DNA from: an uncultured Clostridia bacterium
GTDB taxonomy: Bacteria > Bacillota > Clostridia > Christensenellales > Borkfalkiaceae
Direction: 5' to 3'
Length of the DNA: 43,982 nucleotides
Assembly: GCA_945949395.1 (NCBI GenBank)
Contig: CAMFEK010000012.1
Location: forward strand, 1 to 43,982
Below the pieces are notes generated by a model. That model worked only from the letters and a program-made list of their open reading frames with translations, searched no databases and was not told the DNA's origin. The translations under genes and the position numbers were made by a program. Shown in pieces: positions 25,433 through 32,539 of the stretch; position 1 is the stretch's first letter; each line of letters starts with the position of its first letter.

Positions 25433-25819
25433 CTAATCTTTCACCTCCAATACGACGGCAAAACCGTCGTTATTTTCAACGGTCAGTTTTCCGCCAATAT
25501 CGCTGACCATTTTTTCAAGGGTATGAAGTCCTCCACCAAAGACGACCTCACCTTCGCAAATCCCATCGTTTGCAAAAACAAATCTACACCCGCCGTCTTT
25601 CTTTTGAGCCGAAACCGCCATCGTTTTTGCCCCGCCGTGCTTTACGGCGTTAACCATTGCTTCGCGCGCAACTTGCACAAAAACTCTTCTGACGCTCACG
25701 TCCGAAAGTTCGGGTAAATCGTTACAAATAAATTGAATACCGAGGCTATCAGCGATGACCGATAAATCTGCAAGAAAGTCAATCGGCTTAGATTCGCTTG
25801 CTTCCTTGCACAATAGCAT
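25433..25819 (-). pseudogene. Truncated sensor histidine kinase (ATPase domain only)
   Basis: The 128-residue frame contains the ATP-binding domain of a NarX/DesK-like kinase: N-box REAMVNAVKHGG and G-boxes VFANDGICEG and GGGLHTLEKMVSDIGG. There is no sensor, membrane or phosphoacceptor histidine region. In-frame codons before Met25819 read LIRLF preceded by a TAA stop, and the upstream sequence shows no kinase. No response regulator is adjacent. It is best read as a remnant left by rearrangement at the edge of the redox module; a stand-alone ATPase protein is the alternative. Confidence 0.6.
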
Positions 25820-25820
25820 A

Positions 25821-25853
25821 AAGAGGCGGATCAGTTAAGCCTCTTTGATCCGC
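25821..25853. repeat. Two overlapping, mutually exclusive hairpins
   Basis: AAGAGGC (25821-25827) can pair with GCCTCTT (25839-25845), or GCGGATCA (25826-25833) with TGATCCGC (25846-25853), but not both. They sit just upstream of the truncated kinase frame. Confidence 0.5.
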
Positions 25854-25936
25854 AGGACCCGTTTACGGATAGCAAGTAAACAATGCGTGACTGGTAGGTC
25901 AACCAAAGAGCACATTTATGTTATGCCAATAAAAAA

Positions 25937-25978
25937 GGGCTATGCCCGAAAAATAAAGACCACGTGCTATACACGTGG
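25937..25978. repeat. Tandem small hairpins in the gene-free region before the second GH3 gene
   Basis: GGGC-TAT-GCCC (25937-25947) is followed by CCACGTG (25960-25966) / CACGTGG (25972-25978) with loop CTATA. The 25820-26231 stretch has no convincing gene. It contains a consensus TATAAT at 26169-26174 but no good -35 box. Confidence 0.45.
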
Positions 25979-26231
25979 ATCATTCTTATGATATCCATGC
26001 AGACGTCGGCGATAAATTGGCTCTAAAATGCGACTTCTTCGTTCGATAAAATGTGAGGTCTTCGCTTTTTGAGAGGGATACCTTTTTTGGAAGACAAGGG
26101 TTTGTGACAGTATACGGCTTATAATTGAACAGAATTTGACAAAATCAGCATATAATTTTCACGATTATTATAATGAGACTATAAACATATTTCTGCGCTG
26201 ATATGTTATCAATGAAACTAAGGAGGTAAAA

Positions 26232-26276
26232 GTGATAAAGCGTATGAATATAAGGAGGAGAAGGAAAATATGCTGA
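26232..26276 (+). CDS. Possible 14-residue leader peptide coupled to the second GH3 gene
   Basis: GTG at 26232 lies 5 bases after a full AAGGAGG and opens a 14-codon frame encoding MIKRMNIRRRRKIC. Its TGA (26274-26276) follows the GH3 start codon (26270-26272), so the two frames overlap. The four consecutive arginine codons (AGG AGG AGA AGG) form the GH3 ribosome site. Translation of the leader would therefore interact with GH3 initiation. It may be a chance frame; no homology can be judged at this size. Confidence 0.35.
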   Translation: MIKRMNIRRRRKIC

Positions 26277-29200
26277 AAAAAACAAGATTATGGCAAGGAC
26301 TTGCGGCGGTAATGTCTGCGTCTCTCATCGGGACTTGCTTTATTGCAGACGGGTTAATGACGAATGCGGATAGCTTGAATTCCTATTTCGGGATTCGAAC
26401 GAGCGAGGTCGTCACTACGGAGGGAGAAGAGGGGGCGTCCATCTATTATGAAAGCGAGTTCGGCGACTTCACTTCGGAAAGTCTGAAGAAACTCGACGAG
26501 GCGACGTTTGAACAGGCTCGAAACGAGATGCGTGAGGGTGCGGTGTTGCTTCGTAATGAGAATTCCGCTCTGCCGCTCAAATCGACGGAACGCCGCGTAA
26601 CGTTGTTCGGTCATGCGAGCTACAATCCGCTGTACCGTACTTACAGCGCAGGCTCTCATCTTTGCGAGGATCCGGAATGGACGGTATCCTTAAAAGAGGC
26701 TTTGGAAGCGGAAGGATTTTCCGTCAACGAAACGCTTTTTAACGCGTATGCCAACGATCCCGCGACCCGTCCGCAGGATAAGAGGGGGAAGGGCGGTAAC
26801 GCCAACAATACGGAAAATCCCTGGTCTTTCTATCAGGACTATGAATCATCCTGGAAGGCGGATTATAACGATATCGCGATCGTCACGATCGCCCGTCAGG
26901 GCGGCGAAGGCGTAGATATGGCTACGTCGGAACCCGACGATATCGGCAGTCCCACCGAAGGTAATATCAGTTCGCTCGCGCTACATTATAACGAGAGACA
27001 GATGATCGAGAACGTCATGAAAGCGGGCTTTGGTAAGGTCATCGTTTTGATCAACAGTCCCTACACGATGGGGCTCGGCTGGCTCAGCGAATACAACGTA
27101 GACGGCGCGCTCTGGATCTCCACGGTGGGCTCGGTCGGCTTTACGGGTGTTGCGGAAATCTTAACGGGAAAGGTGAATCCCTCCGGTCAGTTGAGCGATA
27201 CCTGGGCGGCGGATTCTCTCTCCGCGCCTGCTATGGCAAACAGCAGCGGTAATACGCCGACGTGGGCAAATTTTGACGAGATCTACAACAGCGGCATCAT
27301 AACGGATGGAAAGGGGCTGACTCCTTGGGATGGCGCCGGCGTTGTATCTTACGTTAACGTGCAGATAGAGGGAATCTACGTCGGCTATAAGTATTATGAA
27401 ACGCGCTATGCGGACGCTATTATGGGACAGGGCGGTGCGACTTCCAACGTCGGAGCCTTTGTCTCTTCCGGAAATACTTGGAATTATTCCGACGAAGTAT
27501 GCTATCCTTTCGGATTCGGCTTGTCTTATACGACGTTTAACCAAAGCATTGATAAAGTGAGCTATGACAGCGCAACGGATACCTATTCGGTAGAAGTAAA
27601 GGTAACGAATACGGGCGACGTAGCCGGCAAGAAAGCCGTTCTCGTTTACGCGCAGACGCCGTACGGTCAGTACGAACGCGAAAATCTCGTGGAAAAATCT
27701 GCCATTCAGATCGTAGGCTACGAAAAGACGGACACGCTTAAACCGGGGGATAGCGAAACGGTCACCGTTACGGTGGATCGCTATATGCTCGCTTCGTATG
27801 ATACGAACAACGCAGAAGGGTACGTCCTCAGCGGTGGCGACTATTACTTTGCTGTCGGCGACAGCTCGCACGAAGCGTTAAATAATATTCTTGCATTGCG
27901 GGGCTACACGGGACTTATCGATCATGACGGTAATGCGTACACCGCAGAGAAAAACGGAGCCAAGCAGGTTCGCGCGGGACTTCCTTCTTCCAACTCAGAG
28001 CCCGATACGAAGGCGTACAGCCATTCTGCGGCAACGGGTGCGCGCGTGACGAATCAATTCGATTACGCTGATTATAATCATTTCTCCAAAGATACGGGTA
28101 TTACCGTTACCTATCTGACTCGTCAAAACTGGGCGGGAACCTTCCCCACCAAAGCGGCTGAAGTGACGATCAAGGGCAGCGAAATGGAAAACTTGATGCA
28201 GGGCAACACATATACGAAAGCGGAGGGCGCCCCTTCCGTGGATTCCTTTACGTTCGGCGCGGAGAACGGTTTGACTGCCGTCATGATGAAGGACGTTCCC
28301 TGGGAAGACGACGTGACTTGGGATCTCTTCCTCGATCAGTTCACCATAGAAGAGCTTGCCATGCAAGTAAAAAGCACTCCCGGTTTTTATGAAGATGAGA
28401 CGGCTGTAATTCCCGCAATAGGCGGCGGCGATGCGTGCGACAGCGCGGGCAATCTTCCCATGACGGTAGGTTACGGCGATCAAGCGGTCGAAAATACATA
28501 TTATCCCGGCAGAGGAGGAGTGGTATATCCTTCATTGTTAGCGGCAACCTTTCATAGAGACATTCAACAAAGACGCGGCGAATTGATGGCGGAAGCCTGG
28601 ATGTATAACAATACCTGTTTTGCTTGCACGGGTGGCGGCAATATTCGCAGAACGCCCTTCTCCGGCAGAAATGCAGAGTACTATTCCGAAGATTCCAACT
28701 TGAATTCCTTGATCGGTGAGATCCATTGCGGCGCAATGATGAAGAAGGGCGTGTCCGGCGGTCCCAAGCATTTTGCAACCAACGATCAGGAATTCCAGCG
28801 TATGGCTTGCAGCCAGTTCTGCACCGAGCAGGCGTTGCGCGAAGGTTCTCTTCGTTCCTTTGAGTACGCATTGCGTGACGATAGAGGCGGTTTGCTCTAT
28901 ACTATGACCTGTAATATGCGTATCGGCGTATTGTGGACGTTGCAGTGTGAGGAGATTTTGACAAACGTTCTCCGCGATGAGTGGGGATTTAAGGGCATTA
29001 CCGTTTCCGATTGCTCTTTTAAGTTCTCCCCCGGATTCACGTCCAACAGAGTGGAAGCATTGATGGCGGGCAATGACATGGGCTACGCAAATACCGCAGA
29101 CTTTGCATCGAACGCTTATTTAGAATATATGCAGAACACGGACGACGGAAATGTCGTCGCACAACTCAGAAGAGTCGTAAAGAGTAAATATTATATGATT

Positions 29201-29374
29201 TCAAGGACTTGCGGCATCAACGGCTTGAGCTCTAATATGAAGATCGTACAGATCACGCCCGCATGGGAGATCGGTGTCTGCGCGGCAGTAGCCGGCGTGT
29301 CTCTCCTTACGGCGGCATCGTACGTCATGTTTATCCTCAGCAAATATAAGTTCAATAAGGAGGTAAAGGCATAA
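26270..29374 (+). CDS. Membrane-anchored GH3 glycosidase with permuted domain order (paralogue 2)
   Basis: This 1034-residue paralogue has an N-terminal membrane helix (about 8-28) and a C-terminal one (about 1001-1022) followed by KYKFNKEVKA, the same two-anchor topology as the other copies. The alpha/beta sandwich comes first (SALPLKSTERRVTLFGHASY near 95), but the GGxGSG loop of the other two is replaced by RTYSAGSH. Fn3-like sequence (YSVEVKVTNTGDVAGKKA) is near 445, then the barrel with RTPFSGRNAEYYSED, GGPKHFATND and the nucleophile in TVSDCS (Asp914). Changes around the loop suggest a different substrate. Its stop overlaps the start of a small membrane-protein gene by one base, showing tight coupling. 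Confidence 0.87.
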   Translation: MLKKTRLWQGLAAVMSASLIGTCFIADGLMTNADSLNSYFGIRTSEVVTTEGEEGASIYYESEFGDFTSESLKKLDEATFEQARNEMREGAVLLRNENSALPLKSTERRVTLFGHASYNPLYRTYSAGSHLCEDPEWTVSLKEALEAEGFSVNETLFNAYANDPATRPQDKRGKGGNANNTENPWSFYQDYESSWKADYNDIAIVTIARQGGEGVDMATSEPDDIGSPTEGNISSLALHYNERQMIENVMKAGFGKVIVLINSPYTMGLGWLSEYNVDGALWISTVGSVGFTGVAEILTGKVNPSGQLSDTWAADSLSAPAMANSSGNTPTWANFDEIYNSGIITDGKGLTPWDGAGVVSYVNVQIEGIYVGYKYYETRYADAIMGQGGATSNVGAFVSSGNTWNYSDEVCYPFGFGLSYTTFNQSIDKVSYDSATDTYSVEVKVTNTGDVAGKKAVLVYAQTPYGQYERENLVEKSAIQIVGYEKTDTLKPGDSETVTVTVDRYMLASYDTNNAEGYVLSGGDYYFAVGDSSHEALNNILALRGYTGLIDHDGNAYTAEKNGAKQVRAGLPSSNSEPDTKAYSHSAATGARVTNQFDYADYNHFSKDTGITVTYLTRQNWAGTFPTKAAEVTIKGSEMENLMQGNTYTKAEGAPSVDSFTFGAENGLTAVMMKDVPWEDDVTWDLFLDQFTIEELAMQVKSTPGFYEDETAVIPAIGGGDACDSAGNLPMTVGYGDQAVENTYYPGRGGVVYPSLLAATFHRDIQQRRGELMAEAWMYNNTCFACTGGGNIRRTPFSGRNAEYYSEDSNLNSLIGEIHCGAMMKKGVSGGPKHFATNDQEFQRMACSQFCTEQALREGSLRSFEYALRDDRGGLLYTMTCNMRIGVLWTLQCEEILTNVLRDEWGFKGITVSDCSFKFSPGFTSNRVEALMAGNDMGYANTADFASNAYLEYMQNTDDGNVVAQLRRVVKSKYYMISRTCGINGLSSNMKIVQITPAWEIGVCAAVAGVSLLTAASYVMFILSKYKFNKEVKA

Positions 29375-29790
29375 TGAATTTTTTCAAGAATAGATCGGGT
29401 TCATTCTATATGTGTTTGTGTTCTATCCCTCTTACCATCGTTGCGTTTATCTTGTATTTGACGTATACCTCGATCGGTTCTATGAACGGCATGGTGTTGG
29501 CGCTTCTCATTCTTTCCCTTGTCGCACAGGTTTCTTTGCTGTTCTGGCGCAACGCGCAAGCCATCTGGCTCAGAATCGCCGCGATCGCCTTGCTGTGTAT
29601 CGCCTTCGGATTATTTGTCGATAACGATGAAGTCATTCTTTCCTTCACGGATTACGTGTTCAGCATCGATTATTGGGGCAATGCGGCGCTCGTGCCGTAC
29701 GTTATCCGCGCAAGCATATTCATGTTGTCGAGCGTTTTGGTGCTCGTCGTTTCTTGTTTTTTCAAGCAAGACGAAAAACGACAGTCATGA
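29374..29790 (+). CDS. Small four-helix membrane protein coupled to the second GH3
   Basis: The 138-residue hydrophobic protein has predicted membrane helices at about 12-32, 36-57, 64-82 and 110-131, with an aromatic, acidic stretch (SFTDYVFSIDYWG) between the last two. The ATG overlaps the GH3 stop (TAATG), and GGAGG lies in the end of the GH3 gene. A protein of the same size and topology, without obvious strong sequence identity, precedes the third GH3 gene. I do not recognise a family. A role as membrane partner or assembly factor for the GH3 enzyme is inferred from position only. Confidence 0.75.
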   Translation: MNFFKNRSGSFYMCLCSIPLTIVAFILYLTYTSIGSMNGMVLALLILSLVAQVSLLFWRNAQAIWLRIAAIALLCIAFGLFVDNDEVILSFTDYVFSIDYWGNAALVPYVIRASIFMLSSVLVLVVSCFFKQDEKRQS

Positions 29791-29812
29791 TCTGAAAAAT
29801 TAAAAAAGTACA

Positions 29813-29846
29813 AGTCCGACGCTTTCCGCGTCGGACTCTTTTTGTA
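29813..29846 (+). terminator. Terminator after the second GH3 operon
   Basis: AGTCCGACGC (29813-29822) and GCGTCGGACT (29828-29837) form a perfect 10-bp stem, followed by CTTTTTG. Confidence 0.9.
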
Positions 29847-29906
29847 TAAAGTCATATTTTTTATAAAAATTGAGGTTTGACAAGAGAAAGATTATGCCTG
29901 ATAATG

Positions 29907-30067
29907 GGCTCTAAGTCAAATGTTGTGGTGGACAATTGAAAAACAAAATTAAAATAATTCCGGAAATCCAATTTTTCGGCAATCAGGCGGCATCTTGATT
30001 GCCGCTTTTTACACAATTCATCAGGATTCTTTTCCTGAAATTTTTGAAAGATCGAAATCCGTATTAT
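29907..30067 (+). repeat. 161-bp direct repeat, copy 1
   Basis: This segment begins GGCTCTAAGTCAAATGTTGT and ends AAATCCGTATTAT. It aligns without gaps to 31544-31704 with about 15 differences by eye (roughly 91% identical). Inside is a hairpin CGGCAATCA/TTGATTGCCG followed by CTTTTT, a terminator-like element. The two copies bracket the DUF3990/Xre gene pair. It could be the end of an insertion sequence or a small non-autonomous element. Confidence 0.85.
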
Positions 30068-30166
30068 TGATTTTCAAGCGGAAAGAGCCGGAATGATGCT
30101 AAACGTATCGTTTCAAGCATTGAACATATCGAAAGATTATATTTTTAAGAAATCCCCGCAAATACC

Positions 30167-30195
30167 TTGACAAATTACTTCTACGGAAGTATAAT
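30167..30195 (+). promoter_or_regulatory. Consensus promoter of the DUF3990/Xre pair
   Basis: TTGACA (30167-30172) and TATAAT (30190-30195) are exactly 17 bases apart. The -10 box is embedded in the first of two repeated operator-like sequences. Confidence 0.88.
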
Positions 30196-30224
30196 ATAAA
30201 AAATATAACTCTGTGGAAGTATAA
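30177..30224 (+). promoter_or_regulatory. Two direct-repeat operator-like sites
   Basis: ACTTCTACGGAAGTATAA (30177-30194) and ACTCTGTGGAAGTATAA (30208-30224) share GGAAGTATAA and a CTTC/GAAG-like inverted arm. The first covers the promoter and the second the start of the transcript, as expected for autorepression by an Xre antitoxin. Confidence 0.6.
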
Positions 30225-30236
30225 AAGAGGTGCATT

Positions 30237-30914
30237 ATGGGAAAAATCATTTTATATCATGGTTCGCAGGAAATTATAACTCAGCCTATTTATGGGAAAG
30301 GAAAGACGTATAATGATTATGGGCAAGGCTTTTATTGTACGGAGCATATTGAACTTGCAAAGGAGTGGGCTTGTAATTTTCACGTTGATGGGTACGCTAA
30401 TCGATATGAGATCGAAACGGAAGGCTTGTCGATTTTGAATTTATCGGATAAGAAATATAATATACTCAACTGGCTTGCAATTTTGATGCAAAATAGAAAA
30501 GCGAAACTTACGACACCTGTAGCGAGAAAAGGAAGAGAATACCTAATCCGGAATTTCCTTCCTGATTATAAAGGTTATGATGTTATTATTGGTTATCGTG
30601 CAGACGACTCGTACTTCTCGTTCGCCAGATCATTCGTTGCAAACGAAATTTCGCTTGCACAGCTCGGTAGAGCGATGAGACTGGGGAAACTTGGTGAGCA
30701 GTTTGTGCTAATCTCCAAGAAGGCGTTTGATTCTATTCAATTTTTGGATTACGCTATAGCCGATAATACCGTGTATTATGAGAGAAGAAAAAGTAGAGAT
30801 GATCAAGCAAGGGAAGCTTACTTAAAAGAATTAGAAAACGAAGATATAGAAGGTATCTTTATGCGAGATATTATTCGGGAGGAAATCAAGTATGATGATC
30901 CACGCTTACGCTGA
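30237..30914 (+). CDS. DUF3990 protein, putative ADP-ribosyltransferase-like toxin
   Basis: The 225-residue protein begins IILYHGSQEIITQP and continues GQGFYCTEHIELAKEWA, the conserved start of DUF3990, whose members resemble ADP-ribosyltransferases (His8 in the first strand would contact NAD). Downstream GYDVIIGYRADD and GEQFVLISKKAFDSI are also family-like. There is no signal peptide. GAGGTG precedes the ATG. Its end overlaps the Xre gene by 23 bases. The low GC content, flanking direct repeats and partner gene suggest a mobile toxin-antitoxin or phage-defence pair. Enzymatic activity and target are not known. Confidence 0.75.
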   Translation: MGKIILYHGSQEIITQPIYGKGKTYNDYGQGFYCTEHIELAKEWACNFHVDGYANRYEIETEGLSILNLSDKKYNILNWLAILMQNRKAKLTTPVARKGREYLIRNFLPDYKGYDVIIGYRADDSYFSFARSFVANEISLAQLGRAMRLGKLGEQFVLISKKAFDSIQFLDYAIADNTVYYERRKSRDDQAREAYLKELENEDIEGIFMRDIIREEIKYDDPRLR

Positions 30915-31551
30915 GACATACTTAAGCGATGCGATGAAAAATTTAGGCGAGGCATTTGACTATGCAGTCAACGATTGCCACATTGATATCGATGAGTTTA
31001 TGTCTCTATTTATTTCAACGAGATACGCCGAGTCTTTTGAAAGCGGTAACCCCAAGATCGTATCGGGTCTTTCAGGAACAGAGCTTGTTATGGAGATTCT
31101 GAATAAAGCAAGAAAAGGAATAGAGTTTCCGATCGGAAAAGAGGAATATGATTATTCTCCTGAATATTGGGCGGGTTGGATCCTTGCTTATTATCAATGG
31201 GAAACAGATAGATCTTTCAAGGATATCCATAGCTATGTTTCTATGAAAGAAATCGTAAAAATGTATTATCCTCTGCATGAAGCACCGGAAGAAAAGTTTG
31301 TTGAGTCGTTGAATGCGTTAATAAAAGGGAAGGAAACCCCGACAAGGCTTCAAATTCGGAGAAAACGCAGTGGATTATCACAGCGTGAACTTGCTGAAAA
31401 ATCCGGTGTAAACATTAGGACGCTTCAACAATATGAACTTGGAGCAAAGAATATCAATAAGGCATCTGTCAAAGCTATCCTATCGCTTGCAAAAGTATTA
31501 GGGTGCGGTATAGAAGATATTTTAGAATACGAAGATAAACAAAGGCTCTAA
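30892..31551 (+). CDS. Xre-type helix-turn-helix protein, putative antitoxin
   Basis: The protein has 219 residues from ATG 30892, with GGGAGGA 8 bases upstream inside the DUF3990 gene. The N-terminal 145 residues form an uncharacterised, mainly helical domain (EYWAGWILAYYQWETD near 95). The C-terminal 65 residues are an Xre/Cro repressor domain (LQIRRKRSGLSQRELAEKSGVN, then TLQQYELGAKNINKAS). It likely binds the two repeats in the promoter and neutralises the DUF3990 protein; both are inferences from gene order. Its stop codon (31549-31551) lies inside the second 161-bp repeat, so the native C-terminus may have been altered by that element. Confidence 0.78.
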   Translation: MMIHAYAETYLSDAMKNLGEAFDYAVNDCHIDIDEFMSLFISTRYAESFESGNPKIVSGLSGTELVMEILNKARKGIEFPIGKEEYDYSPEYWAGWILAYYQWETDRSFKDIHSYVSMKEIVKMYYPLHEAPEEKFVESLNALIKGKETPTRLQIRRKRSGLSQRELAEKSGVNIRTLQQYELGAKNINKASVKAILSLAKVLGCGIEDILEYEDKQRL

Positions 31552-31704
31552 GTCAAATGTTGTAGAGGTCAATTGAAAAACAAAATTCAAATAATTTCGG
31601 AAATCCGGTTTTTCGGCAATCGGGCGAAAGCTTGATTGCCGCTTTTCACACAATTCATCAGGATTCTTTGCCTGAAATTTTTCAAGGATCGAAATCCGTA
31701 TTAT
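31544..31704 (+). repeat. 161-bp direct repeat, copy 2
   Basis: Gap-free partner of 29907-30067 in the same orientation. It starts inside the Xre gene and supplies its TAA stop. It also contains the CGGCAATC/GATTGCCG hairpin followed by CTTTT. No other transposition gene is seen nearby. Confidence 0.85.
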
Positions 31705-31764
31705 AGAACCATTTTCCAAAAAAAGACAATTCGCGCTGTAAAACGGCGCGTTCGCACTTTGGAT

Positions 31765-31793
31765 TTGCCATAGCGGCTTTTTTGTGATAAAAT
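31765..31793 (+). promoter_or_regulatory. Promoter of the LytTR/GHKL two-component operon
   Basis: TTGCCA (31765-31770) and TAAAAT (31788-31793) are 17 bases apart with an extended TG at 31785, 36 bases before the start codon. Confidence 0.7.
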
Positions 31794-31828
31794 AAAAACG
31801 AGAAGGTCTATCATAAGGGAGAAAGTAT

Positions 31829-32539
31829 ATGATTCACGTGGCGATCGTTGACGACGAGGAACAGTCCCGCAAGCGGATAAAAAAATGTCTGGACTATGTG
31901 GCGGGCAAGAAAAAAACGGAATTTTCCGTTCGGGAATTTTCGAATGCAGACGCTTTTTTGGTGGGATACGAGGCGGAGTACGATATTATTTTTATGGATA
32001 TCGAAATGGACGGAACGGACGGCATGGAAGCGGCGAGGCAGCTTCGGAAAATCGATAAAAACGTGATTCTGATCTTCGTCACGAATATCGCGCAGATGGC
32101 GATTCAGGGCTACGAGGTGGAGGCGCTGGATTTTATCGTAAAGCCGATCGATCCGCACGCCTTCGCGCTCAAAATGGTGCGCGCGCTCGGCAGAGTGGCG
32201 AAGGATTCGTCGGATCGGTTTATCATCAACGTAGCCGGCGACGCCGTATCCTTGCATACGCATCTCATCAAATATCTCGAAGTGAACGGTCACTACGTCG
32301 TCTATCATACCAAAGAGGGGGATTATTCCGAATATATCAGCCTGTCCGCCGCAGAGAAAAAGCTCAAGGGCGGAGCGTTTATCCGATGTAATCGCGGGTA
32401 TCTCGTCAATTTGAAGTACGTGGATACGGTGACGAAAGATTACTGCGTGGTGGACGGAGAAGAACTCATCATTTCCCGTCCGCAGAAAAAAATATTCATG
32501 GAGGCGTTTGCCGATTTTCTCGGAGGAAAAAAATTATGA
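31829..32539 (+). CDS. LytTR-family response regulator
   Basis: The 236-residue protein has a receiver domain (residues 1-120) with the acidic pair VDDEE at 7-11, phosphoacceptor Asp57 in IFMDIEMDG, and conserved Thr and Lys in FVTN and VKPID. The LytTR DNA-binding domain follows (about 130-234: IKYLEVNGHYVVYHT, FIRCNRGYLVNLKYV). Such regulators (AgrA, VirR type) bind pairs of 9-bp direct repeats. It overlaps the kinase gene start as ATGA, so the two form one signalling unit. Likely targets are the membrane protein-GH3 genes immediately downstream, which is an inference from position. Confidence 0.93.
   Translation: MIHVAIVDDEEQSRKRIKKCLDYVAGKKKTEFSVREFSNADAFLVGYEAEYDIIFMDIEMDGTDGMEAARQLRKIDKNVILIFVTNIAQMAIQGYEVEALDFIVKPIDPHAFALKMVRALGRVAKDSSDRFIINVAGDAVSLHTHLIKYLEVNGHYVVYHTKEGDYSEYISLSAAEKKLKGGAFIRCNRGYLVNLKYVDTVTKDYCVVDGEELIISRPQKKIFMEAFADFLGGKKL

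Noticed and set aside
25427..25717. A 96-codon + strand frame opposite the kinase remnant
   Set aside because: The - strand frame has clear histidine-kinase ATPase motifs, while the + frame has none and no ribosome site.
25821..25853. An H-type pseudoknot formed by the two overlapping pairings
   Set aside because: The connecting loops would be about zero bases long, which is sterically impossible; the pairings are mutually exclusive hairpins instead.
31522..31719. A 65-codon - strand frame across the second 161-bp repeat, considered as a transposase remnant
   Set aside because: The matching frame in the first repeat copy is interrupted by stops, and no transposase motif is visible.
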